64,000 bases of DNA, taken from NCBI RefSeq assembly GCF_042664795.1, contig NZ_JBHTBN010000004.1, positions 1 through 64,000 of the forward strand, written 5' to 3'. A program made the position numbers and the translations under genes. The stretch is from Jejudonia soesokkakensis (GTDB lineage: Bacteria; Bacteroidota; Bacteroidia; Flavobacteriales; Flavobacteriaceae). The notes beneath the pieces are model-generated. The model ran no database searches, was not told the DNA's origin, and was given only the letters and a program-made list of their open reading frames with translations. Shown here piece after piece: positions 44,301 through 51,460 of this stretch. The stretch's first letter is position 1. Each line of letters opens with the position of its first letter.

Positions 44301-44706
44301 CAGGATAGGTGACAATAAGTGCAGGTTTTTTTCGGGAATTGATTCGGTTTAAAACTTCACTCCGCAATAATACATTGGCATTGTCTGTTTCTTCAATCTG
44401 ATAAGGCCTTCGGTAGCTTCCGGGATAAAAAAGGACATTGTCATCTCCCAACAGATTTTCAAGATCATTGAGATGATACGCGGCTTCCTCTTTATCGTTC
44501 AGAATAATGAGAAAAGGCCGCTCTGAAGCTTTAAATATTTCAGCAATGACAAGAGAGGTAGCCGAACCTACAAGGCCAGAAATACTTATTTCCCCCTTTG
44601 AGGGGGGACTAAGGGGGGTGTCCTTTTCAGAAACGAGTATAGTATCCTGCAGTTTTCTTAAAGAAGAAGACTGTGCAAAAAGCGAACAAACAAGTGTTTT
44701 ACTCAT
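41311..44706 (-). CDS. mfd: Transcription-repair coupling factor Mfd
   Basis: Mfd recognises stalled RNA polymerase, translocates on DNA and recruits UvrA. The 1131-residue protein contains the UvrB-like N-terminal region (LIILNDKEEAAYHLNDLENLL), the RNAP-interaction domain (VGDYVTHIDHGIGKFGGLQKI), helicase motifs GDVGFGKTEVAIRAAFKAV, DEEQKFGV, TATPIPRTLQFSL, and the C-terminal TRCF domain. It carries two in-frame copies of a repeat-encoded peptide (PLSPPSKGE near residue 31 and PLNPPSKGE near residue 327). The start at MSKTLV is supported by an exact -7 element upstream and by homologous Mfd starts; a longer frame is promoter sequence. Confidence 0.94.
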   Translation of the reverse strand: MSKTLVCSLFAQSSSLRKLQDTILVSEKDTPLSPPSKGEISISGLVGSATSLVIAEIFKASERPFLIILNDKEEAAYHLNDLENLLGDDNVLFYPGSYRRPYQIEETDNANVLLRSEVLNRINSRKKPALIVTYPEALFEKVVTKKELEKNTLKLSVGEHVTIDFVNEVLFEYQFKRTDFVTEPGEFSVRGGILDVFSFSNDEPYRIEFFGDDVDSIRTFDVETQLSLEQLKKVSIIPNVENKKLDENRESFLKYISSKTVVCLKNKELLSGAIDKLFRKAKEAYKATEGPVKMSAPEEIFCTSGLLNKQLEEYTTVTFSNKNIPLNPPSKGEASISFNTVPQPSFNKQFNLLIENLNTNTADGYTNYIFCSSEQQAKRFHDIFEDAQGHVEQFETIVFPLFQGFIDHENKNVCYTDHQIFERYHKFNLKNGYAKKQAITLKELTNLEVGDYVTHIDHGIGKFGGLQKIEVEGKQQEAIKLIYGERDILYLSIHSLHKISKYNGKDGTVPKIYKLGSAAWKKLKQKTKTRVKEIAFNLIELYAKRRLQKGFQYDPDSYLQHELESSFMYEDTPDQSTATADVKADMESERPMDRLVCGDVGFGKTEVAIRAAFKAVDNGKQVAVLVPTTILAFQHHKTFTERLEGMPVNVDYLNRFRSAKQRRSVLENLASGKLDIVIGTHQLVSKAVKFKDLGLLIIDEEQKFGVSVKDKLKTIKENVDTLTLTATPIPRTLQFSLMAARDLSVITTPPPNRYPVETHVIRFGEETIRDAVQYEISRGGQVFFVHNRIENIKEVTGLIQRLCPDAKIGIGHGQMEGKKLEALMLAFMNNEFDVLVSTTIIESGLDVPNANTIFINNANNFGLSDLHQMRGRVGRSNKKAFCYFITPPYSAMTDDARKRITALEQFSELGSGLNIAMKDLEIRGAGDLLGGEQSGFINEIGFETYQKILAEAIEELKEKEFKDLYTETDANFKNRTFVKEVVIDTDFELLFPDDYVNNITERLNLYTKLNELQDEAALAVFEKELIDRFGELPAEVTDLLNSVRIKWRAIALGLERVIMKKGKFVGYFISDQQSDFYQSEAFTKVLQFVQSHSHLVTMKEKQTRNGLRLLLTIEKVPSVERALNVLEKFSA
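43707..43740. repeat. Palindromic repeat in frame inside mfd (copy 2)
   Basis: The plus-strand core CCCCCTTTGAAGGGGG is a hairpin, followed by ATTGAGGGGGATG. In mRNA sense it encodes NKNIPLNPPSKGEAS. The same element occurs again at 44591-44622, with near-identical sequence around the stem. Confidence 0.7.
44591..44622. repeat. Palindromic repeat in frame inside mfd (copy 1)
   Basis: The core TCCCCCTTTGAGGGGGG followed by ACTAAGGGGGGTG encodes EKDTPLSPPSKGEIS in mRNA sense. It is about 880 bp from the other copy and in the same orientation, with an identical reading frame. Confidence 0.7.
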
Positions 44707-44714
44707 GTTTACTG

Positions 44715-44728
44715 TCCGCGCAGGCGGA
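44715..44728 (-). other. Start-proximal CTNC hairpin before mfd
   Basis: In mRNA sense TCCGC-CTGC-GCGGA forms a 5-bp stem ending 8 nt before the ATG. The 83-nt leader also holds CCCG/CGGG pairs further upstream. Confidence 0.55.
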
Positions 44729-44794
44729 TAATTTATTTTCGGCGAAAGCGAGAAACTTTTAAGCCCGGGAAAACGGGTAAATTTTAATAAAGCC

Positions 44795-44802
44795 CAAAGA
44801 TA
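44795..44802 (-). promoter_or_regulatory. -7 promoter element TATCTTTG for mfd
   Basis: Exact minus-strand TAnnTTTG, 88 nt before the mfd start, inside the longer alternative reading frame. Confidence 0.55.
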
Positions 44803-44916
44803 CTTCGTTGATGGAATTACAACCAACTAAAATAACAACTTTATCATTTTGATAACATAGTGATTTTAGGAGTTTGACTACTTTACAAGTTGAAATAGTA
44901 TGTTAATTAAAAAGCT

Positions 44917-44932
44917 GCCCGACTTCTCGGGC
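44917..44932 (+). other. Start-proximal CTNC hairpin before the FAD reductase gene
   Basis: GCCCGA-CTTC-TCGGGC forms a 6-bp stem ending 7 nt before the ATG. No T tract follows on the plus strand, so it is not a terminator for plus-strand transcripts; on the minus strand it is followed by AGCTTTTTAATT and could also act as an antisense terminator. Confidence 0.6.
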
Positions 44933-44939
44933 ACTAAAG

Positions 44940-46292
44940 ATGGGAATAAAGGAATATGATGTATTTGTAATTGGCACAGGAACCGCAGGAAAAGGGGTAG
45001 CTAAGGAATGTGCTGCGGAAGGATTAACCGTAGCGATTGCAGACAATAGGATTTACGGCGGCACCTGTCCTAACCGAGGATGTGACCCAAAAAAGGTATT
45101 GGTAGGTGCAACTGAAGTAATCGAATTAGCTACAAAATTAAAAGGAAAAGGTGTTGATTCTATTCCAAAAGTTAACTGGCAGGATTTACAGAAATTTAAA
45201 GAAAATTTTACCAGTGCCATTCCCGCGGCGACCGAAAAAGATCTAAAAAAAGCAGGTATCGAACTGTACCATCAGTCGCCAAAATTTTTAGATGAAAACA
45301 CTCTTTCTGTAGAAGGGAAAACAGTAAAAGCTAAGAAGATTGTGGTTGCTACAGGAATGAAACCTATGGAACTTAAGATTCCTGGCAGAGAACATTTATT
45401 ACATAGCGACGACTTTTTACATCAACCTGATTTGCCAGAAGAGATCGTATTTGTAGGAGCAGGGTATATTGGGATGGAGTTTGCGCATATTGCAGCACGA
45501 TGTGGTTCGAAAGTAACGGTAATCGAATTTGGTGACCGACCCTTAGCACCCTTTGAAGCAGATATAGTAGATTATTTGACGAAAGCTTCAGAGGAGCTGG
45601 GAATTACTTTTATATTTAATGCAGAGGTAACTAAAGTTGAAAAACTTCGGACAAATTTTAGAGTGACCTTTCAGAAAAACGGAAGCTCTAATTCAGTAAA
45701 AACAAAAGCTGTCTTTAATACCGCAGGAAGAGTTCCATCTATTGACCAATTAGACCTCGAAAAAGGAAATGTAGCATTTGAAAAAAATGGAATTTCAGTT
45801 AATGAGTTCCTTCAGAATACCACGAACAAATCGGTGTATGCCTGTGGTGATGTTTCGGCGAGCGGAACCTTACCATTAACGCCTGTTTCTTCCCAGGAAT
45901 CACGTGTGGTTTCTATCAATATTAGAAAAGGAAATACAGAGAAATTAGATTTTCCACCAGTTCCCAGTGTGGTATTTACCTTGCCGCAACTCGCATCCAT
46001 TGGTTTGACCGAACAGCAGGCAAAAGAGAAAGGATACGATATTGTGGTCGAGTTTAAATGCGTTCCGCATTGGTTTAATGCGAAAAGAATAAATTCAACA
46101 ACCTACGGCTATAAGAGTATTGTCGATAAAAAGCGGGATCTGATTTTAGGCGTTCATATCATTGCTCCGGAAGCTGGCGAAATGATTAATTTATTTGTAC
46201 TTGCAATGTGTGGAAAACTGACAACGAAGGATCTAAAAAGGATGATTTTTGCATACCCCACTTGGGGCAACGACATTAAAGGAATGGTGTAG
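44940..46292 (+). CDS. FAD-dependent pyridine nucleotide-disulfide oxidoreductase
   Basis: The 450-residue protein belongs to the glutathione reductase/dihydrolipoyl dehydrogenase family. The FAD motif is GTGTAGKG (residues 12-19), the redox-active disulfide is Cys43-PNRG-Cys48, and the NAD(P) motif VGAGYIGMEFA starts near 176. The C-terminal partner motif is unusual: the canonical HPT with a catalytic His is YPTWGND (Tyr439), so the base of the His-Glu dyad is absent. The physiological substrate is unknown. A hairpin precedes the ATG. It diverges from mfd. Confidence 0.85.
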   Translation: MGIKEYDVFVIGTGTAGKGVAKECAAEGLTVAIADNRIYGGTCPNRGCDPKKVLVGATEVIELATKLKGKGVDSIPKVNWQDLQKFKENFTSAIPAATEKDLKKAGIELYHQSPKFLDENTLSVEGKTVKAKKIVVATGMKPMELKIPGREHLLHSDDFLHQPDLPEEIVFVGAGYIGMEFAHIAARCGSKVTVIEFGDRPLAPFEADIVDYLTKASEELGITFIFNAEVTKVEKLRTNFRVTFQKNGSSNSVKTKAVFNTAGRVPSIDQLDLEKGNVAFEKNGISVNEFLQNTTNKSVYACGDVSASGTLPLTPVSSQESRVVSINIRKGNTEKLDFPPVPSVVFTLPQLASIGLTEQQAKEKGYDIVVEFKCVPHWFNAKRINSTTYGYKSIVDKKRDLILGVHIIAPEAGEMINLFVLAMCGKLTTKDLKRMIFAYPTWGNDIKGMV

Positions 46293-46371
46293 AGATTTGA
46301 AGGAAGAAGTACAAATAAAATTACTTTCTAATTAGGGATGGTCAAAGAGGTTCTTGTGGTATGTTTTCAAA

Positions 46372-46392
46372 CGTGAGGCGTGAAACGTGAAA
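46372..46392. repeat. Three tandem 7-bp repeats CGTGARR
   Basis: CGTGAGG, CGTGAAA and CGTGAAA are adjacent in the 118-nt gap between the FAD reductase gene and the convergent aminotransferase gene. No function is evident. Confidence 0.5.
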
Positions 46393-46410
46393 TGATCAAA
46401 TAGAATAGGC

Positions 46411-47553
46411 TTAAAAAAAACACTCTACTAACTTCATCAAATCGGCTTCTGTATTATATACATTTGGAGACACTCTAATGGCATTTCCTCGGTAGCTCAC
46501 AAAAATCTTTTCTGCCTGTAGGCGGTCTTTTATACTTTGTAGCTTTTTTTCTTCGGAAAGATAAATCCCGAAAAGATGATTGGCTCGAAATGATTCTTCC
46601 TCTATAAAATACCCTAGCTTTTTGAGTTGTTGGATAGGTGCTTGAGAAATGATTTTACAATACTCCTGAATGGCTTTTGGAGACCACTCATTGAGTTGCC
46701 GAATACCTTCAGAAAGCATCGGCGTTAATATAAAATTACTGCTCTCTCCCATATCATAGCGTGCCGATTTGGGTTTAAAATTCTCGTTATACTTTGCTAG
46801 ATGGGTAAAATCTTCACTGCCTTCGTGATTCATCCAATTATTTTCTATGGGTGTTCCATCATAAAATCGCGCTCCATAATATGCCATTCCCAATCCGTAG
46901 CCGCCCATCAACCACTTGTAGCCTGCACAGATAAGTGCGTCTGGCTGAATTTTTTGTATTGAAAATTCCATCGCTCCCACACTCTGGGTACCATCGATAA
47001 TAAGATAGGCACCCACCTCATTTGTTTTTTCACGAATGGCTTTCAAATTAAACAAGGTGCCGTCTGCCCAATGTACCTGCGGAATGGAAACTACTTTTGT
47101 TTTTGAGTTAATCGTATTTAGAAGTTTTTCATTCCATAAACTCCCTCTTCCGCTTGCAACAGGAGGTGCTGCGACGGTCTTTAGGGAAACACCTTCGGTT
47201 GTTTCCAAGTGCTTCCACGCATAAAAATTGCTGGGAAATTGTTCGTCAAGTACTATAATTTCGTCACCTTTCTCAAATGGAATATTCTTTACTGCGTTGG
47301 CAATTCCGTAGGAAACTGAAGGAATGATCGAAACACTCTCGTCATCTGTACAATCAATGAGTTGAGCAAAACGCTGCTTTAAAATAGCACGTTCTTCAAA
47401 AAAATGTTTGCCTTCTATTACATACGGGGTAGATTTTTTTAGCAGATTTTCAATTCCAATTTTCTCAACCGACTTTAATTGTGCAGACATAGTCGCACAG
47501 TTGAGGTAGGTAATTTCTTCGGGTAAACTGAACAGGTGTTTTTGAGATCTCAT
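46411..47553 (-). CDS. Class V aminotransferase (cysteine desulfurase/kynureninase-like fold)
   Basis: The 380-residue protein is a fold-type I PLP enzyme of class V, with SYGIANAV (81-88), DEQFPSNFYAWK (103-114), IPQVHWADGTLFNL (157-170), DGTQSVGAMEF (187-197) and the PLP Lys213 in CAGYKWLMGG. The active-site cysteine loop of desulfurases is not obvious. It is the last of six tightly spaced genes that begin with the ligase-associated exonuclease, 2 nt after the TspO-like gene. Its substrate is unknown. Confidence 0.85.
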   Translation of the reverse strand: MRSQKHLFSLPEEITYLNCATMSAQLKSVEKIGIENLLKKSTPYVIEGKHFFEERAILKQRFAQLIDCTDDESVSIIPSVSYGIANAVKNIPFEKGDEIIVLDEQFPSNFYAWKHLETTEGVSLKTVAAPPVASGRGSLWNEKLLNTINSKTKVVSIPQVHWADGTLFNLKAIREKTNEVGAYLIIDGTQSVGAMEFSIQKIQPDALICAGYKWLMGGYGLGMAYYGARFYDGTPIENNWMNHEGSEDFTHLAKYNENFKPKSARYDMGESSNFILTPMLSEGIRQLNEWSPKAIQEYCKIISQAPIQQLKKLGYFIEEESFRANHLFGIYLSEEKKLQSIKDRLQAEKIFVSYRGNAIRVSPNVYNTEADLMKLVECFF

Positions 47554-47555
47554 CC

Positions 47556-48353
47556 TTATTTTTTAAAATATTCTACGCACTTTATCGCCGGATTGGTATC
47601 ACGATTTTTAAGCGCGTGATAGCTACTACTAACCACTAATACTGCTGAAGCAACCAAAGCAGTTATTTTAATATCTGAATGCGTTTCCCAATTTGCGACT
47701 GCGATGGCGACAAGCGCCCAAACTCCAACCAGAGCAAATTCGCGCATATTCCGTTTCCAGGTAATAATAAGATTGAGGACCATCGCAACCAAGATCATAC
47801 TAATTGTCCAGATATTTTCTGAAATTCCAAATCTGTCCCAACCTATTTTAGTAAAATATACCGAAACATTTGCAATACAGGCAACCGTGAGCCATCCTGA
47901 ATAGATCACAAAAGGCCACCATAAAAACAGAATGACAGAAATAGGTTCGTCATCCAATTCCATTCTATTCCGTACTACAATCTGAAGCAAACAAAACAAC
48001 ATACAAAAGATCACAAATGTTGATACCAATATATAATCTGAAACGAACAGATAGCACCACAAACTATTGGTAATACAACTCAAGACAAACCACCAGCCAG
48101 TGCGCGTAACAAATTGATCATCTCTCACTTTTACAAACAGACTTCGTGACTGATAGATTACAAATCCCAACAGTAAAAGATAAATAAGTCCCCAAATAGA
48201 AAAAGCATAGCCAGCAGGCGTGAATAAGGTCTCATATTGAGCGCTCATATCTGCCTGAGTGGTGTCGTTAAAAACGCCGGCACTAGAAGCATAATTAAAA
48301 TAGATCGTTACGATAAATGCAACGATGTTAGCTATTTGTAGTGTTTTTTTCAT
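47556..48353 (-). CDS. TspO/MBR-like tryptophan-rich membrane protein
   Basis: The 265-residue integral membrane protein has about seven hydrophobic segments and Trp-rich loops (FTPAGYAFSIWGLIYL near residue 45, WWPFVIYSGWLTVACIANVSVYF near 144), which match the distant TspO/MBR-related group. The function, which is often porphyrin- or stress-linked in real TspO proteins, is not proven here. It sits 12 nt after pdeM and 2 nt before the aminotransferase, within the repair operon. Confidence 0.7.
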   Translation of the reverse strand: MKKTLQIANIVAFIVTIYFNYASSAGVFNDTTQADMSAQYETLFTPAGYAFSIWGLIYLLLLGFVIYQSRSLFVKVRDDQFVTRTGWWFVLSCITNSLWCYLFVSDYILVSTFVIFCMLFCLLQIVVRNRMELDDEPISVILFLWWPFVIYSGWLTVACIANVSVYFTKIGWDRFGISENIWTISMILVAMVLNLIITWKRNMREFALVGVWALVAIAVANWETHSDIKITALVASAVLVVSSSYHALKNRDTNPAIKCVEYFKK

Positions 48354-48365
48354 AGTTGATTTTAA

Positions 48366-49001
48366 TTAAGAAACTTTCAGCACTTCCCCATCGACAAGCA
48401 CATAAATTTCATCAGTTTCGGTGGGAGTTAACAGATACTTTCCTGTAAATGTACCAAATGCAGGTAGAATGAGTTGGTTTTCAGATTTAAAAAAACAAGC
48501 AAGTTTTATAGTTTGTCTACCCACGCCACCTAGCGTCACTCCAGGATGTATGTGGCCGCAAAAATTAAATAAAGTCTCATGTTCTGTAGGGTGGTGAGTC
48601 AATAAAAAATTGTCAATGACCTGTTCTTCATATATGCTAACTCCTACCTCTTCAAAAAGGTACTTCGGAATGATATCATGGTTGCCATTTATCAAAACAA
48701 TGTCTGAAGAAGTGTAATCTACCCATTTGGCAAAATCGTTCCATTCTGTATTTAAATTACTATGAAACAGATCGCCCAGAAAGCAAACTGTTTTTGGTTG
48801 AAAATGATTACTCACCTCAGTTAATTTTTCGAGATTTTTAAAAGCGAGATGTGGCGGAATCGCAGCACCGTGTTTTCTGAAATGTGTCACCTTCCCCAAA
48901 TGCACATCTGCTATTAACAACATTGATTTATCCTGCCAAAAGATCGCTCCGCTGGGATGTAGCGTAAATAAATTGTTTTGTATTTGAAGAGTGTGTTCCA
49001 C
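48366..49001 (-). CDS. pdeM: Ligase-associated metallophosphoesterase PdeM
   Basis: The 211-residue protein is a calcineurin-like phosphoesterase with DVHLGK at residues 32-37, GDLFHS at 76-81, GNHD at 106-109 and CGHIHPG near 148. It belongs to the small subfamily encoded with the Lhr-type helicase, ATP-dependent ligase and MBL exonuclease (ligase-associated DNA damage response). It shares one base with the helicase stop codon, indicating coupling. Confidence 0.92.
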   Translation of the reverse strand: MEHTLQIQNNLFTLHPSGAIFWQDKSMLLIADVHLGKVTHFRKHGAAIPPHLAFKNLEKLTEVSNHFQPKTVCFLGDLFHSNLNTEWNDFAKWVDYTSSDIVLINGNHDIIPKYLFEEVGVSIYEEQVIDNFLLTHHPTEHETLFNFCGHIHPGVTLGGVGRQTIKLACFFKSENQLILPAFGTFTGKYLLTPTETDEIYVLVDGEVLKVS

Positions 49002-51460
49002 TATTTCATCAAAAGTAAGGTCATTCGTTTAATTCGGTCTTTTAATTTTTCTGAAGACAATTTCTCCCGCAAACGATCTGTAATAATAGGGAAGCTAAAC
49101 GGAGTTGCTTTCTCACATTGTTTCCAAACCACCGTTTGCGTTGCAATTCGTTCTAACGCCAGACGTAATCGACCTTCTTCCATCTCGTGTTCAAAGGTTT
49201 CTCGAAACGCCTGCTGGTATAACAAATTATCTGCTTCATAATCTCTAAACACATCAAACAGCAACTGAGAATTACTTTGCAGGTGCTTTGTTTTTATTTG
49301 TTTGCTGGGATACCCTGTAAAAACCATTCCGCTAATAACCGCAATATCCCGAAATTTTCGTCGTGCCAGTTCTGTAGAATTTAAACTCTTCTGAAGATCC
49401 TCAAATAAATATTCGACCGTAAATAAATTATTATCCAACACCTGTTGAATGTCCAGCGGCTGGTCGCTAAGTAGTTCAAATCCGTAGTCATTATATGCCA
49501 GTGAAAAAGTAATTGGCAACAACAAACTTATGCGATACGCCAATAAACCACCCATCGCCATGTGTACAAACCGACCTTCAAACGGATAGAAAACCGAGTG
49601 ATAGCCTTCCCGGGTTTTAAAAGTCTCAATTAAAAACTCGTTATTTCCAGGAACAATACTTTCAAGTTCTTGTCGGTCAAATATATCACTTAGTGCTTTT
49701 AATTCTGGTGTATTGCGTTTATGATCGGCTTCGCTTTGTAATTCGTTTCTCAATATTTCACTCATTTGTGAAGACAACGCCATTCGTCCGCCCATAAAAC
49801 TCACCACATTGCTAGTTCGTTTGGAACTACGCCGAACCTGAGCGACCATGTTTCGAACACGAACTAACTCTAAAGTTCTGCCTGCAAAGACAAACACATC
49901 GCTAGGCTTCATTTTGCCAATAAAAAATTCTTCGATAGTGCCTATAAATCCGCCACTCACATATTTCACCTGTACCATCGCATCGCTTACGATAGTCCCT
50001 ATAGAAAGACGATGCATCATTGCAATTTGTCTGCTTTCCACTTTATAACGACCGTCTTCGTCTATAATAACGCGCTTGTATTCATCATACGCCTGTAAAC
50101 TCTGACTTCCCTTTGTAATAAAATTGAGACACCATAACCATTGCTCGTCCGTGATGGCTTGAAAGCAGAAGGTATTTTTAATTTCAGGATATATTTCCTT
50201 CGGAATAAATCCGTCGCTTACTGCCAGCGTTACCAAATACTGAATAAGCACATCAAAACTCAACAGATACGGAATGCGATCTTCCATCACGTTTCCTTTA
50301 ACTGCTTTTTTTAAGGCGGAAGCCTCTATCAATTCCATGGCGTGCGTGGGTAAAAAATGAATCACACTGGGTTCGCCAGGTCTGTGATTGCTTCGCCCTG
50401 CCCGTTGTAAAAACTTGGCGATCCCTTTTGGTCCGCCAATCTGAATAATAGTTTCCACAGGAGCAAAATCGACTCCCAGATCGAGACTTGAGGTAGCGAC
50501 CACGGCTTTTAGACTTTCATTTCGAATGGCGTGCTCTACCCAAAGACGTGTTTCTTTGTTGATACTTCCGTGGTGCATGGCAATTTCGCCTGCGAACTCG
50601 GGATGTTTCTCTAATATTTTCTGAAACCAGATCTCACATTGACTACGCGTATTGGTAAAGATGAGGGTCGTTTTACTATCATTTATAATTGGAATGATGT
50701 CTTCTAGTAAATGCAATCCTAAATGTCCCCGCCACGGAAAGGTTTCCATTTTTTTAGGGATGATGGACTTGACCACGATTTTTTTATTGAGTTTGGCTTT
50801 TATTAAAATAGAATTTTCTCGAAATCGCGCATCCATTCCTAACAACACATCCTGTGCCTGCTCCAAATTTCCGATGGTGGCCGAAATCCCCCAGATGCGA
50901 AGTTTTGGAGCAACAGTTTTCAATCTCGAAAGTGCCAATTCAATTTGGACACCTCGTTTGCTGCCCAATAATTCATGCCACTCATCTACAATCACAGCAG
51001 TGAGGGTGTTAAACATTTTATCATAGCCTTTACTTGCCAGCAATAGCATCAAGCTTTCGGGAGTCGTGATCAACAAATCGGGCATGTTCTTTTTTTGTTT
51101 TGCCCGTTCACTTTGTGTGGTATCGCCTGTTCTAATTCCTACAGTCAATCCTGTTTCTAATTCGTCTGCAAACCGTTGTGCAGATTGCTTGATTTCTACG
51201 GAAAGTGCCCGTAACGGTGTGATCCAGATGGCTTTTAAACCCTTTGCTTTTTTAGTTTTATAATCGGGATTGTCTTTAATATACTGAAGCACGACAGGTA
51301 CCCAAAGTGCATAGGTTTTTCCACTTCCGGTAGGAGCGTTTAACAAACCGTGCTTGCCATCCAGAAATGCTTTCCATGTTTTTTTTTGAAAGGGAAATGC
51401 GTTCCAATGTTGTTTTTGGAACCAGTCTTCGGCTATATGGATGAGTTCAGATTGTTTCAC
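49001..51460 (-). CDS. Ligase-associated Lhr-type DExH helicase
   Basis: The 819-residue superfamily 2 helicase has Walker A APTGSGKTY (residues 42-50), TPLRALSVEI, TTPESLMLLL, the motif II DEWH at 159-162, SATIGN, and motif VI QRAGRSNHRPGEP. The C-terminal half is the Lhr-core winged-helix/DUF region (FIGTIEEFFIGKMKPSDVFVFAGRTLELV). It is the 3'-to-5' translocase of the four-protein module, acting with the ligase and two nucleases in DNA repair. It overlaps the ligase gene by 4 nt and pdeM by 1. Confidence 0.93.
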   Translation of the reverse strand: MKQSELIHIAEDWFQKQHWNAFPFQKKTWKAFLDGKHGLLNAPTGSGKTYALWVPVVLQYIKDNPDYKTKKAKGLKAIWITPLRALSVEIKQSAQRFADELETGLTVGIRTGDTTQSERAKQKKNMPDLLITTPESLMLLLASKGYDKMFNTLTAVIVDEWHELLGSKRGVQIELALSRLKTVAPKLRIWGISATIGNLEQAQDVLLGMDARFRENSILIKAKLNKKIVVKSIIPKKMETFPWRGHLGLHLLEDIIPIINDSKTTLIFTNTRSQCEIWFQKILEKHPEFAGEIAMHHGSINKETRLWVEHAIRNESLKAVVATSSLDLGVDFAPVETIIQIGGPKGIAKFLQRAGRSNHRPGEPSVIHFLPTHAMELIEASALKKAVKGNVMEDRIPYLLSFDVLIQYLVTLAVSDGFIPKEIYPEIKNTFCFQAITDEQWLWCLNFITKGSQSLQAYDEYKRVIIDEDGRYKVESRQIAMMHRLSIGTIVSDAMVQVKYVSGGFIGTIEEFFIGKMKPSDVFVFAGRTLELVRVRNMVAQVRRSSKRTSNVVSFMGGRMALSSQMSEILRNELQSEADHKRNTPELKALSDIFDRQELESIVPGNNEFLIETFKTREGYHSVFYPFEGRFVHMAMGGLLAYRISLLLPITFSLAYNDYGFELLSDQPLDIQQVLDNNLFTVEYLFEDLQKSLNSTELARRKFRDIAVISGMVFTGYPSKQIKTKHLQSNSQLLFDVFRDYEADNLLYQQAFRETFEHEMEEGRLRLALERIATQTVVWKQCEKATPFSFPIITDRLREKLSSEKLKDRIKRMTLLLMK

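Noticed and set aside
44707..44826. Upstream extension of mfd by 40 codons
   Set aside because: It contains the exact -7 element TATCTTTG and hairpin-forming sequence, and homologues start at MSK.
44917..44932. Hairpin as a plus-strand terminator
   Set aside because: No T tract follows it on the plus strand and the start codon comes 7 nt later. A minus-strand role cannot be excluded.
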